DNA of 64,000 nt, taken from NCBI RefSeq assembly GCF_006475605.1, contig NZ_SSBC01000010.1:248001-312000 (forward strand), in the 5' to 3' direction. Position numbers and translations under genes: made by a program. Positions 1-9,186 of this stretch are shown here, in pieces. Each line of letters starts with the position of its first letter. Position 1 is the stretch's first letter. This DNA comes from Asticcacaulis tiandongensis (GTDB lineage Bacteria; Pseudomonadota; Alphaproteobacteria; Caulobacterales; Caulobacteraceae). Under the pieces are notes generated by a model. It had not been told where the DNA came from, did no database searches, and saw only the letters and a list, made by a program, of their open reading frames with translations.

Positions 1-58
1 GGCCGATACGCGGGCGGGCAGCCGTATTGATGTTAAGCCGGAGTGGGTCGTTAGCCAT
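1..58 (-). CDS. N-terminal fragment of an unidentified protein, cut by the window edge
   Basis: An ATG at 58-56 on the minus strand opens a frame that runs without a stop to the window edge, giving the 19 residues MANDPLRLNINTAARPRIG. An AGGG-like ribosome site lies about ten bases upstream. It would be transcribed in the same direction as the DUF2842 gene upstream of it. The fragment is too short to assign to a family, and a chance open frame cannot be excluded. Confidence 0.35.
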   Translation of the reverse strand, partial: MANDPLRLNINTAARPRIG

Positions 59-148
59 GATCGCCCTGTTTAAGTACCAATGTAGGACAAAGGCTACCAG
101 TGTCGGGTGATGACCGCAAATGTAAAACAGGTTTTGCGCGTTTACCGC

Positions 149-394
149 TCAGGATTTAGGACGCTTTTTATAGTTTTCCGACCAGCTGATAATGGGTAAT
201 ACCGGTATGCCCCAAAGAATGCCGGCCAGCCCGTAAAACAGCATGCGGATGACCTGATTATCCGGCAGGGCCTGACCGATGTTTGAAATCAGCGCCACAT
301 AGAAAATCAGGAATACAACAATGCCTACGCACGCAATGACGCGACGGACGGGGAGGCTCAGGCCTTTGACAGGGGGGGGCGTGGGTTCGGTCAT
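149..394 (-). CDS. DUF2842 small membrane protein
   Basis: This 81-residue protein has two predicted membrane helices (about residues 19-40 and 49-68). A Pro-rich N-terminus and a basic C-terminus (YKKRPKS) flank them. The segment after the second helix (GLAGILWGIPVLPIISW) matches what I recall of DUF2842, a short inner-membrane family found in alphaproteobacteria and of unknown function. Its start codon overlaps the stop of the upstream 89-residue membrane gene by four bases, so the two are probably translated together. No role can be inferred from the sequence. Confidence 0.6.
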   Translation of the reverse strand: MTEPTPPPVKGLSLPVRRVIACVGIVVFLIFYVALISNIGQALPDNQVIRMLFYGLAGILWGIPVLPIISWSENYKKRPKS

Positions 395-660
395 AGGCGC
401 TTTTTTGTCTTTTCAAGCGCACGTGTCAAATGAAACAGCAGTAACAAGGCCGAACTGCCGATGGCTGAGGTTTGCAGGGTCAGAAAAAAGCGTTCCGGAT
501 AGATGGCGATTATGTGAATAAAATAATTCAGTAAAATGGCCCCAAAAATGCCAACAAACATATTGACGATAAAACTGTAGCGGCTTTTGGTCAGGGCGTT
601 GGCAATCCAGCCGATAATGAAACCGGTCATGGCGGCAAGAATCCAGTCCTGAACACCCAT
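391..660 (-). CDS. Small multi-helix membrane protein resembling the GlsB/YeaQ/YmgE group
   Basis: This 89-residue protein has about three hydrophobic helices and a Lys/Arg-rich tail (EKTKKRL). The N-terminal half, GFIIGWIANAL followed by NMFVGIFGAILLNYF, resembles the Gly-rich helices of YeaQ/YmgE ('transglycosylase-associated') proteins, which are small inner-membrane proteins often linked to stress. The likeness is weak in the C-terminal half. An AAGG ribosome site precedes the ATG. The four-base overlap with the DUF2842 gene suggests a two-gene unit. Confidence 0.5.
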   Translation of the reverse strand: MGVQDWILAAMTGFIIGWIANALTKSRYSFIVNMFVGIFGAILLNYFIHIIAIYPERFFLTLQTSAIGSSALLLLFHLTRALEKTKKRL

Positions 661-819
661 TTGTGGAACCTTTTCTGTTTAATCACCGTCCGAACTTGAA
701 AAGCGCGGCCCTCTGTGGGCAAATCGCGCCTGCCGGTTTAATTGCTTATAGAGCCAATCCGGTACAAATAGAACAGGCCGTGTAAAGGCGACGACAATAT
801 TTTGTGAGGCGTAATATCC

Positions 820-1869
820 GTGAGACTGCCCTTGAAATCCCCGATCGTAGCGTCATGGCTTTATGTGGTAGCGGCGCTCATTGTGCTGATTGTACTTGTG
901 GGCGGCGCGACGCGTCTGACCGGATCGGGTCTGTCGATCACCGAATGGAAGCCCATTCATGGCGTTATCCCGCCGATGGGGGTTGCGCAATGGACAGAAG
1001 AATTTGCCAAGTATCAGCAGATTCCTCAATATAATCAGATAAATGCCAATATGACTTTAGATGAGTTTAAGGGCATTTACTGGTGGGAATGGGCGCACCG
1101 GATATTAGGTCGTGTCATCGGTCTGGCGATCATTATTCCGTTTGCGGTCTTCCTGTTTGTAAAAGAAGTTCCGAAACGCCTGATCTGGCGTTGTGGGGCC
1201 ATTATGCTGCTGATTGGCCTTCAGGGTGCGGTTGGCTGGTGGATGGTCTATTCCGGCTTGTCGGCGCGTGTGGATGTGGCGCCTGAGCGTCTGATGACCC
1301 ATCTGGGGCTGGCGCTTGTGCTGCTGGTGTTGTGTATCTGGACGGCGCTTGAGGCGTGGGCGGGGCAGTCGCGTGGGCGCGGCGCGTCAGCGAAATGGCA
1401 GGTGCCCGCTTATGCGTTGCTAGGGCTGGTGTTTTTTCAGGCCCTGCTTGGCGCGTTAGTGGCCGGTAACGATGCGGGGCTTGTCTATAATGACTGGCCA
1501 CTGATGAATGGCCGGTTCGCGCCCTATGTCGATTATTCCAAGGGGCTTTGGCTGGTTCTGTTCCACGATCAGGGTATGGTGCAGTTCCTGCACCGCCTGA
1601 CGGCCTATGGGCTTCTGGTATTTGTGACCATTTTTGCCATTATGGTGGCGCGTAAAAGCCTTGATGGCCGTATCAAGGGGCTGGCGGCGGGACTGGCGGT
1701 TCTGTGCTGGGTGCAGGCGGCCCTTGGGGTCGCCGCCCTTGTGACCAATGTACATATCCATACCGGGTTGGCGCATCAGATGGGGGCGGTAATCGTCCTG
1801 ATCATCGCCACACTGCTGGCCTGGCACATTGCCCGTGCCGAGCGTGTGTTCAGGCAGAGATCGTTTTAA
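820..1869 (+). CDS. ctaA: Heme A synthase (COX15/CtaA)
   Basis: The product is predicted to oxidise the C8 methyl of heme O to the formyl group of heme A, the cofactor of aa3-type cytochrome oxidases. It is an inner-membrane protein of 349 residues with about eight helices, the usual size for the type-2 (COX15-like) form. Visible family features are the N-terminal GGATRLTGSGLSITEW segment, EWAHRILGRVIG with its heme-ligand histidine, the mid-protein MTHLGLAL histidine, VQFLHRLTAY, and the C-terminal HIHTGLAHQMGA. The start is GTG at 820 with a GTGAGG ribosome site. The gene stands alone on the plus strand and converges on topA. Confidence 0.93.
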   Translation: MRLPLKSPIVASWLYVVAALIVLIVLVGGATRLTGSGLSITEWKPIHGVIPPMGVAQWTEEFAKYQQIPQYNQINANMTLDEFKGIYWWEWAHRILGRVIGLAIIIPFAVFLFVKEVPKRLIWRCGAIMLLIGLQGAVGWWMVYSGLSARVDVAPERLMTHLGLALVLLVLCIWTALEAWAGQSRGRGASAKWQVPAYALLGLVFFQALLGALVAGNDAGLVYNDWPLMNGRFAPYVDYSKGLWLVLFHDQGMVQFLHRLTAYGLLVFVTIFAIMVARKSLDGRIKGLAAGLAVLCWVQAALGVAALVTNVHIHTGLAHQMGAVIVLIIATLLAWHIARAERVFRQRSF

Positions 1870-1914
1870 GGAGACTGTAAGATTATGGGGTTTGGGGCCA
1901 ATGGCCCCATAACC

Positions 1915-4530
1915 TTATTCTTCCGTCTTGGCCTTTTTAGCAGGTGCCTTCTTAGCGGGGGCCTTTTTAGCCGCTGGCTTCTTGGCGGTTGTCTTCTTCG
2001 CCGGAGCCTTTTTCGCAGCCGTTTTCTTCACGCCGCCCTTGGCTTCGATCAGGGCGAGGGCCTGTTCCAGCGTCACGTCCTCAGGTTTGGTGTCCTTGGG
2101 GATGGTGGCATTGACCTTGCCGCATTTGACATAGGGACCATAGCGTCCGGCCATGACCTGAATCTTGTCACCGCTTTCGGGGTGGTCGCCCAGTTCCTTT
2201 AGCGGGGCCACCGAGGTCGCCTTGCCTTTGGGGTTGGCGCGCTTTTCGGCCAGCAGAACCACGGCGCGGTTAATGCCGACTTCGAAGATATCCTCAAAGC
2301 TTTGCAGGTTGGCATAGGTGCCGTCATGGGCGATGAACGGCCCGAACCGTCCATTGGCCGCGGTGATCGGCTTACCGTCTTCGGGATGCAGGCCCACCTC
2401 ACGCGGCAGGGCCAGCAGTTTCAGGCCGCGTTCAAGATCGATAGAAGGTGCGGGCCATGCCTTGGGGAGTGAGGCGCGCTTGGGCTTATCGTCTTTAGAT
2501 TCGGCTTCGCCCAGTTGCACATAGGGGCCAAAGCGCCCGATTTTCAGAGCCACGACCTTACCGGTTTCAGGATCGGTGCCCAATTCGCGGTCGCCGGACG
2601 CGGCGGCATCATCTGAAGCGTTTTCGGGATTGCCCACGGGGCGCGTGAATTTGCATTCCGGATAGTTGGAGCAACCGACAAAGGCCCCGAAACGGCTGGT
2701 CTTGAGGCTCAGGAGGCCATTGGAACAGGATGGGCAGGCGCGCGGATTGGATCCGTCACCCTTGTCGGGGAAGATATGTGGCCCGAGAGCCTCGTTCAGT
2801 TTGTCGAGCACTTCGGAGACACGGAATTCGGCAATCTCACCGGTCTTGGCGTGGAACTCCTGCCAGAATTCACGCAGCAGGGCCTTCCAGTTGAGTTCCC
2901 CCGCTGATACCAGATCCAGCTTTTCTTCAAGGCTGGCCGTGAAATCATACTGAACGTAGCGATTGAAGAACTCATCGAGGAAGGCGGTTACCAGCCGTCC
3001 CTTGTCCTCAGGGATGAAGCGGTTCTTATCCATGCGCACATAGTCGCGGTCACGCAGAACCGTCAGGGTCGAGGCATAGGTCGAAGGTCGCCCGATACCC
3101 AGCTCTTCCATGCGCTTAACGAGTGAGGCTTCGGAATAACGCGGGGGGGGCTCTGTGAAATGCTGGACCGGTTTGATGTCATGGACATCGACCAGAGTCC
3201 CGTTGCGAAGCTGCGGCAGACGGCCGCCATCCTCGTCGGTTTCGTCGTCCTTGCCTTCTTCGTACAGCGCCAGATAACCGTCGAAGGTAATGACCTGACC
3301 GGTGGCCCGGAGGCCTGTCTGCTTGTCCTGATTCAGGAGTTCGATGACCGTGCGTTCAACGCGGGCGGCCTCCATCTGCGAGGCCATGGTGCGCTTCCAG
3401 ATCAACTCATAAAGCCGTGCCTGATCGCCCTCAAGCCTTAAGGTTTCCGGGCGACGATGCAGAGACGTCGGGCGGATGGCCTCGTGGGCTTCCTGCGCAT
3501 TCTTGGCCTTGATCTTGTAGAGACGTGGCTCGGACGGCACATAGGCAGCACCGAAGCGATCACCGATGACCTTACGCGTTTCATTGATCGCCGCAGGCTC
3601 GATATAGACGCCATCCGTACGCATATAGGTAATCAGGCCGGTCGTTTCACCGCCGATATCGACGCCTTCGTACAGTTTCTGGGCCGTCTGCATGGTGCGG
3701 GAGGCGTTGAAACCGAGCTTACGTGACGCTTCCTGTTGCAGGGTCGAGGTCGTAAAGGGCGGGGGCGGGGTGCGCTTGCCGGGTTTTTGCTCAACCGATT
3801 CAACGGCGAATTTCGACAGGGCAATGGCCTTGCGTGCGCCTTCGGCCAGGTCGGCGGTGTTCAGGTCGAACTTAGAGAGCTTTTTGCCGTTAAGAGTGAC
3901 CAGACGCGCCGTAAAGGGCGGGGAATTGGCCGATACCTCGGCGTCCACGGTCCAGTATTCTTCGGATTTGAACTTCTCGATCTCGATTTCGCGGTCAACG
4001 ATGATTTTCAGCGCCACCGACTGAACACGGCCTGCCGAACGCGCCCCGGGGAGCTTGCGCCACAGAACCGGCGACAGGGTAAAGCCCACCAGATAGTCAA
4101 GCGCCCGACGTGCCAGATAGGCCTCGACCAGTTCCATATCGATCTGGCGCGGGGCGGCCATGGCTTCCTGAACCGCTGATTGGGTAATGGCGTTAAAGGT
4201 AACGCGCTCAACCGACTTTTCTTTTAGAACCTTTTTTTTGTTAAGCACCTCAAGGACGTGCCAGGAAATCGCTTCCCCTTCGCGGTCGGGGTCGGTCGCC
4301 AGAATAATGCGGTCGGATTTCTTAGCCGCGTCGGCAATCTCATTGAGACGCTTGGTGGCCTTTGGGTCGGCCTCCCAGATCATGGCAAAGTCATCGTCAG
4401 GCTTTACGGACCCGTCCTTGGACGGCAGGTCACGTACGTGGCCGTAAGAGGCCAGAACCGTAAAGTCCTTACCCAGATATTTGTTGATGGTTTTGGCCTT
4501 GGCCGGGCTTTCGACGATGACGAGGTTCAT
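1915..4530 (-). CDS. topA: DNA topoisomerase I (type IA)
   Basis: This enzyme relaxes negative supercoils by passing strands through a transient single-strand break. The 871-residue protein begins with a Toprim domain (VIVESPAKAKTI at 4-15 and ATDPDREGEAISWH at 78-91). The type IA core follows, with the catalytic tyrosine Y302 in ITYMRTD. A C4 zinc motif (CPSCSNG...CSNYPEC) and repeated RFGPYVQ-type C-terminal modules come next. The last 40 residues are an AKKAPAKK-rich basic tail, common in alphaproteobacterial TopA and probably DNA-binding. In related genomes topA often follows dprA directly. Here a small opposite-strand gene and a palindromic element separate them. Confidence 0.97.
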   Translation of the reverse strand: MNLVIVESPAKAKTINKYLGKDFTVLASYGHVRDLPSKDGSVKPDDDFAMIWEADPKATKRLNEIADAAKKSDRIILATDPDREGEAISWHVLEVLNKKKVLKEKSVERVTFNAITQSAVQEAMAAPRQIDMELVEAYLARRALDYLVGFTLSPVLWRKLPGARSAGRVQSVALKIIVDREIEIEKFKSEEYWTVDAEVSANSPPFTARLVTLNGKKLSKFDLNTADLAEGARKAIALSKFAVESVEQKPGKRTPPPPFTTSTLQQEASRKLGFNASRTMQTAQKLYEGVDIGGETTGLITYMRTDGVYIEPAAINETRKVIGDRFGAAYVPSEPRLYKIKAKNAQEAHEAIRPTSLHRRPETLRLEGDQARLYELIWKRTMASQMEAARVERTVIELLNQDKQTGLRATGQVITFDGYLALYEEGKDDETDEDGGRLPQLRNGTLVDVHDIKPVQHFTEPPPRYSEASLVKRMEELGIGRPSTYASTLTVLRDRDYVRMDKNRFIPEDKGRLVTAFLDEFFNRYVQYDFTASLEEKLDLVSAGELNWKALLREFWQEFHAKTGEIAEFRVSEVLDKLNEALGPHIFPDKGDGSNPRACPSCSNGLLSLKTSRFGAFVGCSNYPECKFTRPVGNPENASDDAAASGDRELGTDPETGKVVALKIGRFGPYVQLGEAESKDDKPKRASLPKAWPAPSIDLERGLKLLALPREVGLHPEDGKPITAANGRFGPFIAHDGTYANLQSFEDIFEVGINRAVVLLAEKRANPKGKATSVAPLKELGDHPESGDKIQVMAGRYGPYVKCGKVNATIPKDTKPEDVTLEQALALIEAKGGVKKTAAKKAPAKKTTAKKPAAKKAPAKKAPAKKAKTEE

Positions 4531-4758
4531 GAAATCACTAATAGGGGCGAATAAAAGAAGTTCAATCGGTTTTAAGACATATCAGCGGTAAAATCGCCAG
4601 ACAGGCGCATGGCTATATGGGATCAGTCATGGCGCGGGCACTAAATTCTGTCAACTCGCCCACTGCAAGAGTTTTGCAATTTAAGATTGATTTATTTGTA
4701 ATTCGTCTTTAAGTTGATATCTGGTTTCTTTATTAAGGGTTGCACGCTGGAGGTGAGT

Positions 4759-4932
4759 ATGGCGACTAAGGATAATACGGCGGTGCCTTCTGAGCCGAAA
4801 CTGGTACATGATTATATATCCGACATGGCAACGCAACTGGCAGAACTGGCGGCGGTGGCTGGAAATCAGGACCTCTCTCAGCAATTAAAGCAGGCAGCCA
4901 AATTTGCCTCGCAGCCGCAGAGCGATAACTAG
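4759..4932 (+). CDS. Small conserved-looking helical protein, function unknown
   Basis: This is a 57-residue acidic-to-neutral protein with no membrane segment, predicted largely helical (DYISDMATQLAELAAVAG, then LSQQLKQAAKF). I chose the ATG at 4759 because GGAGGTGAG lies just before it. A start at 4714 is open but has no comparable site. The stop codon lies within the left arm of a terminator hairpin, which supports a real transcript. The gene lies between dprA and topA on the opposite strand to both. I do not recognise the family. Confidence 0.6.
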   Translation: MATKDNTAVPSEPKLVHDYISDMATQLAELAAVAGNQDLSQQLKQAAKFASQPQSDN

Positions 4933-4978
4933 AGTAAATTTCGATCCTATTGGATCGCTAATTTTGCTCTAGTTTTTT
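4929..4978 (+). terminator. Stem-loop terminator after the small gene
   Basis: CTAGAG...TCGATCC and GGATCG...CTCTAG pair around a TATT loop with a few internal mismatches. Six T residues follow at 4973-4978. This has the form of an intrinsic terminator for the plus-strand 57-residue gene, whose TAG stop (4930-4932) is part of the left arm. Confidence 0.7.
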
Positions 4979-4983
4979 AGTGG

Positions 4984-5029
4984 TCGCTCTTTCCATCAAG
5001 TGAGTCCACTTGATGGGAAAACGCTCTAG
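4984..5029. repeat. Palindrome abutting and overlapping the dprA stop
   Basis: CATCAAGTG and CACTTGATG form a nine-base stem around a four-base loop. It extends outward as TTTCC/GGGAAA and ends in ACGCTCTAG. The final CTA (5026-5028) is the complement of the dprA stop codon. Together with the neighbouring hairpin it fills the whole convergent gap. It may act as a terminator for dprA or be a remnant of a dispersed palindromic element. Only one copy is present in this window. Confidence 0.6.
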
Positions 5030-6189
5030 ACGCGTACATAGTGGCCGTTGCCGGTATGTGTAATGACACCGGCAATTTCCAGTTCCCCAAGGGCGGCAAA
5101 GCCTGCATGGGCCGGCGCCTGAGCCAGACGAAGAAGTTCGTCACGTGAGGTGGGGGTCAGGCTGATCAGGTGGAAAAGCCGGTCGCGCAGACTGTCGATA
5201 GTGGTTTCAAGCGTCTCATTGCTGGCATGATTCAGGGTGTCTGCCGCCCAGTTCTGTGACAGGCGATAATTGTGCAGTGGCTCATCAAAGCCACTCTGGG
5301 CCTCAAGCGTCTCAAGCACATCTGAGGCCGTTTCACACAGAGTGGCCCCTTCGCGCAACAGGCCATTGGTGCCGCGACAGCGCGGATCAAGCGGGGAGCC
5401 GGGGACGGCAAACACATTGCGCCCCTGTTCGCCGGCCAGACGGGCGGTAATCAGTGAACCGGAGCGTAGTTCCGCTTCGACGACAATGACGCCGAGTGAC
5501 AGGCCGCTGATCAGGCGATTACGGCGGGGAAAATCACCGGCACGTGCCCGATAGCCCATGGGACTTTCGGACACGAGGGCGCCATAGGCTCTGACCGAAT
5601 GATAAAGATCGGTGTTTTCCGGTGGGTAGATATCATCAATGCCACCGCCCAGAACGGCAACCGTGCCGGTTTTCAGACTGGCCTGATGAGCTTGTGTGTC
5701 TATGCCACGCGCAAGGCCTGAGACAATGAGATAACCGGCTTCGCCCAGTTGGGCCGCCAGTTGATGGGCGATTTTCTGACCGGCGGCAGAGGCATTACGT
5801 GCGCCGACAATGGCCACAGCCCGCGCAGGGAAAGCGGTGTGTTCGCCCAATATCCATAAGACCGGCGGGGCGGCGGAAATCTGCGCCAGAAGTTTCGGGT
5901 AGGCCGTATCGCCGAGAACCACAAGCCGTGCGCCTGAGGCTTCACCGCGGGCGATTTCGGCTTCGACCTGTTCGGGTTTGGCGGGTTGAATGGCACCGCC
6001 CGCGCGTCTGGCAATGGAGGGCAGGGCCTCAATGACCTTAAGGGCGCTACCGAAACGACGAATAAGCTGCTGGAAATGAACGGGGCCAATACGCGGTGTG
6101 CGCGACAATTGCAGGCGGGCAAAGCGTTCTGCGTCCGTTGTACAGGCGGGAAAGCCTGTCTGTGGGAAATCCTCATCAAACAGGCTCAT
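5026..6189 (-). CDS. dprA: DNA processing protein DprA (Smf)
   Basis: DprA binds incoming single-stranded DNA during transformation, protects it and loads RecA. The 387-residue protein has an N-terminal helical region and a central Rossmann-like DprA domain with VAIVGARNAS (125-134), VSGLARGIDTQAH (156-168) and VAVLGGGIDDIYPPEN. A C-terminal winged-helix-like region (about 325-387) contains TPTSRDELLRLAQ. It ends six bases before the plsY start in transcription order, so it is the last gene of the pyrB-pyrC-plsY-dprA cluster. Confidence 0.94.
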   Translation of the reverse strand: MSLFDEDFPQTGFPACTTDAERFARLQLSRTPRIGPVHFQQLIRRFGSALKVIEALPSIARRAGGAIQPAKPEQVEAEIARGEASGARLVVLGDTAYPKLLAQISAAPPVLWILGEHTAFPARAVAIVGARNASAAGQKIAHQLAAQLGEAGYLIVSGLARGIDTQAHQASLKTGTVAVLGGGIDDIYPPENTDLYHSVRAYGALVSESPMGYRARAGDFPRRNRLISGLSLGVIVVEAELRSGSLITARLAGEQGRNVFAVPGSPLDPRCRGTNGLLREGATLCETASDVLETLEAQSGFDEPLHNYRLSQNWAADTLNHASNETLETTIDSLRDRLFHLISLTPTSRDELLRLAQAPAHAGFAALGELEIAGVITHTGNGHYVRV

Positions 6190-6194
6190 GGGCG

Positions 6195-6833
6195 TCAGCT
6201 CTCTGCTTTTTTCTTTTGGCCGATCTTAGGTTCTTCGCCCTTAAGCAGTCGGCGGATATTTTCATTATGACGACGATAGATCAGTACCGACATGAATATG
6301 GCCATGACGAGAAACGGATAGGGCTGATCAAACAAAAGGCCCAGCGGCGCAATCAGGGCGGCAGCCACAAGCGCACTTAAGGAACTGATGCGGAAGATAA
6401 AGGCCGTCAAAAGCCATGTCACAGACGCAATCAGCCCCAGCGGCCAGGCCGCGGCAAACAGGGTGCCGATGAAGGTCGCAACCCCTTTGCCGCCTTTGAA
6501 TTTAAGCCAGACGGGGTACAGATGGCCGAGAAATGCTCCGCCACCGGCCAGCGCCATTCCTGCCTGACGTGTGGGCTGATCAAGACCTAGTAACAGGAAC
6601 CAGGCCAGACCGACAGCGGCGGCCCCCTTGCCTGTGTCACCTAAAAAGGTGATCAGCGCCAGATCCTTACGTCCGGTTCTTAAGACATTGGTCGCGCCAA
6701 TATTACCCGAACCGATGTCGCGGATATTGATGCCTGCCATGCGGGTGGTCAGGACACCAAACGGGATGGAGCCCAGAAAATAGCCACCAAATGCGGACAG
6801 GGCAAAGATCGACCATGCGGGCAGATCGGTCAT
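6195..6833 (-). CDS. plsY: Glycerol-3-phosphate acyltransferase PlsY
   Basis: PlsY transfers an acyl group from acyl-phosphate to the 1-position of glycerol 3-phosphate, the first step of phospholipid synthesis. The 212-residue protein has about five membrane helices. It carries the family loops GSIPFG (about 22-27), GSGNIGATNVLRT (about 42-54) and KFKGGKGVAT (about 111-120), which bind phosphate and glycerol 3-phosphate. Seventeen bases separate it from the upstream dihydroorotase-like gene and five from dprA, which fits a polycistronic transcript. Confidence 0.95.
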   Translation of the reverse strand: MTDLPAWSIFALSAFGGYFLGSIPFGVLTTRMAGINIRDIGSGNIGATNVLRTGRKDLALITFLGDTGKGAAAVGLAWFLLLGLDQPTRQAGMALAGGGAFLGHLYPVWLKFKGGKGVATFIGTLFAAAWPLGLIASVTWLLTAFIFRISSLSALVAAALIAPLGLLFDQPYPFLVMAIFMSVLIYRRHNENIRRLLKGEEPKIGQKKKAES

Positions 6834-6850
6834 AAAAGGCGTTCCTGATA

Positions 6851-8152
6851 TCAGTTATTTTGGTAGACGATTCGGCCATCCACCAGTGTCAGTTCCACCT
6901 TGCCTTGCAATGTGCGGTTTTCAAAGGGGGAGTTTTTCGATTTTGACAGGATGTCTTTTTCGCGCAACGAAAACGGCGCATCGATATCCACCAGCACCAG
7001 ATCAGCCGGTGCCCCGACGCTCAACCGTCCAGCCGCAAGGCCAATGAGATTCGCCGGATTGGACGTCACGGTGCGCAGCAGATCGATCAGCGGAATGTTC
7101 CGGTCATGGTGCAGGCCGATCAGCGCAGGCAGCAGGGTTTGCAGGCCGATGGCACCGGCGGTGGCTTCGGAGAACGGCAGGCGCTTGTCTTCGGCTGGGG
7201 CGGGCGAATGGTTGGACACCACGACATCTATTACGCCGTCAGCCAGAGCATCGGTAAGCGCCAGACGGTCATTTTCCGAACGCAGGGGCGGATCAAGACG
7301 GTAGAAGGTGCGATAATCCCCGATGTCATATTCATTGAACACCAGATGGTTGATTGAGGCCGAGGCAAAGACCTCAAGGCCACGGGCGCGAGCGCGTTTA
7401 ATGGCCGAAACGCTCTCATGCGTGGTGATCTGATCGACGAGCAATCTTGCGCCGGTTAGTTCCACCAGCGCCAGATCACGCTCAAGGGCGATACGTTCCG
7501 CCAGTGCTGAAACGCCGCTCAGTCCCATGCGTGAGGCCATTTCGCCCGAGGTCGCGACAGCGCCTTCGGACAACCATGGCTCCTTGGGGCGGTGAGCCAC
7601 AAGGGCGTTGAATCCGTTGGCGTAGGACAATACACGCTGCAAGGTCTTTGAATTGACGATGGGGTGTTCGACATCGGTAAAATAGACGGCACCGGCATCG
7701 TGCATCAGGCCGATCTCGGCCATTTTCTTACCGTTGTGGCCTTTGGTGGCAGCGCCTGCGGGATAGACGTGCACCAGTTCGATATCACGCGCGCGGCGCA
7801 GGATGAAATCAACCATCGCCGGTTCATCGATCACCGGATCGGTGTCGGGCTGCACGACCATTGAGGTCACACCACCGGCGGCGGCGGCAAGGCTGGCAGA
7901 TTTGAGGGTTTCCTTAGGTTCGGCACCGGGTTCGCCGGTCTTGACGCGCAGGTCGATCAGGCCGGGGGCCAGCACATGGCCGTCACAGTCAATGACCTTA
8001 AGGTCCGAGGAGCCTGACGGCAGGTGCGCGGAATGGATGACCTGAGTAATGACGCCATCCGCCACAATCAGGCTTCCGGGGCCGTCATAGTTGCTTTCGG
8101 GGTCGATCAGGCGGGCATTGACCAGCGCGATAGGTTGGGTTTGTTTGAGCAT
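6851..8152 (-). CDS. Dihydroorotase homologue lacking metal ligands (probable non-catalytic PyrC partner of PyrB)
   Basis: The 433-residue protein has the amidohydrolase fold of class I dihydroorotase, but key metal residues are changed. The HxH site after GLID reads R69-V-K71, followed by TGEPG. The late metal aspartate, normally in a (T/S)DHAPH motif, is N314 in VVSNHSPAPAEDK. It lies five bases downstream of pyrB. In several proteobacteria an inactive dihydroorotase is a structural partner needed to assemble aspartate carbamoyltransferase (shown for Pseudomonas). By analogy this protein probably scaffolds PyrB. A second homologue at 40166-41494 is the better enzyme candidate. Confidence 0.88.
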   Translation of the reverse strand: MLKQTQPIALVNARLIDPESNYDGPGSLIVADGVITQVIHSAHLPSGSSDLKVIDCDGHVLAPGLIDLRVKTGEPGAEPKETLKSASLAAAAGGVTSMVVQPDTDPVIDEPAMVDFILRRARDIELVHVYPAGAATKGHNGKKMAEIGLMHDAGAVYFTDVEHPIVNSKTLQRVLSYANGFNALVAHRPKEPWLSEGAVATSGEMASRMGLSGVSALAERIALERDLALVELTGARLLVDQITTHESVSAIKRARARGLEVFASASINHLVFNEYDIGDYRTFYRLDPPLRSENDRLALTDALADGVIDVVVSNHSPAPAEDKRLPFSEATAGAIGLQTLLPALIGLHHDRNIPLIDLLRTVTSNPANLIGLAAGRLSVGAPADLVLVDIDAPFSLREKDILSKSKNSPFENRTLQGKVELTLVDGRIVYQNN

Positions 8153-8157
8153 GATCT

Positions 8158-9147
8158 TCAGGCCTCCAGACGTGCAGCAAGGGATGCCAGAACGGCCATA
8201 CGGGCAGCGACGCCCATCTCGACCTGATCCTGAATGAGTGACACACTCAGATCGTCGGCGATTTCTGAATCAATTTCGACGCCACGATTCATCGGGCCGG
8301 GGTGCATAACCCGCACATTTGGCGAAGCCACACTTAGCTTTTCACGATCAAGCCCATAGAAGCGGAAATATTCGCGTGCCGAAGGGATAAAGGCCCCGTC
8401 CATGCGCTCAAGCTGAAGACGCAGCATCATCACCACATCGACACCGGCAATGCCTTCGCGCATGTCGTGATAGACCTCAACGCCCCACTGATCGGCATCT
8501 GACGGGATCAGTGTCGGCGGGCCGACTAGGCGCACATTGGCCCCCATGGCATTCAGCAATATGACGTTCGAGCGCGCAACACGACTATGGCCGACATCGC
8601 CGCAGATGGCCACCGTCAGGCTATCGACATGGCCAAAGGCGCGGCGGATCGACAGCATGTCCAGAAGCGCCTGAGTCGGGTGCTGGTGCTGACCGTCACC
8701 GGCATTGACCACGCTGCAGCCGACCTTCTGCGCCAGAAGTTCTGCGGCACCGGACGCTGAGTGACGTACCACCAGCAGGTCGGGCTTCATGGCATTCAGC
8801 GTTACCGCTGTGTCGATTAGGGTTTCGCCTTTGGCCACGGAGGATGTGCGCGGGTTCATATTGACCGTATCGGCCCCCAGACGCTTCCCCGCCAGTTCAA
8901 ACGACGACATGGTACGCGTCGAGTTCTCAAAGAACAGATTGACCTGTGTGCGCCCCTTGAGGATATCGAGTTTCTTGGTCGTCTGACGGTTCAGATCGAC
9001 AAAGGCGTCGGCCAGATCAAGCAGCGCCAGAATGTCAGGCGGATCAAGATCCTGAGAGGCGAGAAAATGACGTTTGGGAAAAGCGAACAGACGCGATTCA
9101 ATAAGGTCGCGTAAGGCTTGCGGGTCGGTGAGGGCGCGTGTGGTCAT
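8158..9147 (-). CDS. pyrB: Aspartate carbamoyltransferase catalytic subunit
   Basis: PyrB makes N-carbamoyl-aspartate from carbamoyl phosphate and aspartate, the committed step of pyrimidine synthesis. The 329-residue chain has the carbamoyl-phosphate loop [20 protein letters not shown], the [11 protein letters not shown] segment and the C-terminal [11 protein letters not shown] that closes over aspartate. It is the first gene of pyrB-pyrC'-plsY-dprA on the minus strand. No pyrI regulatory subunit is seen, which fits a complex with the neighbouring dihydroorotase-like protein. The upstream gap (9148-9226) holds no obvious leader peptide or attenuator. Confidence 0.96.
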   Translation of the reverse strand: MTTRALTDPQALRDLIESRLFAFPKRHFLASQDLDPPDILALLDLADAFVDLNRQTTKKLDILKGRTQVNLFFENSTRTMSSFELAGKRLGADTVNMNPRTSSVAKGETLIDTAVTLNAMKPDLLVVRHSASGAAELLAQKVGCSVVNAGDGQHQHPTQALLDMLSIRRAFGHVDSLTVAICGDVGHSRVARSNVILLNAMGANVRLVGPPTLIPSDADQWGVEVYHDMREGIAGVDVVMMLRLQLERMDGAFIPSAREYFRFYGLDREKLSVASPNVRVMHPGPMNRGVEIDSEIADDLSVSLIQDQVEMGVAARMAVLASLAARLEA

Positions 9148-9186
9148 AAAAGCTTGCTATAACCGACACATTAGCCAAAGGGAATA

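Noticed and set aside
1456-1827. Antisense open frames inside ctaA
   Set aside because: ctaA is clear and the antisense frames give Arg/Pro/Gln-rich sequences without any domain.
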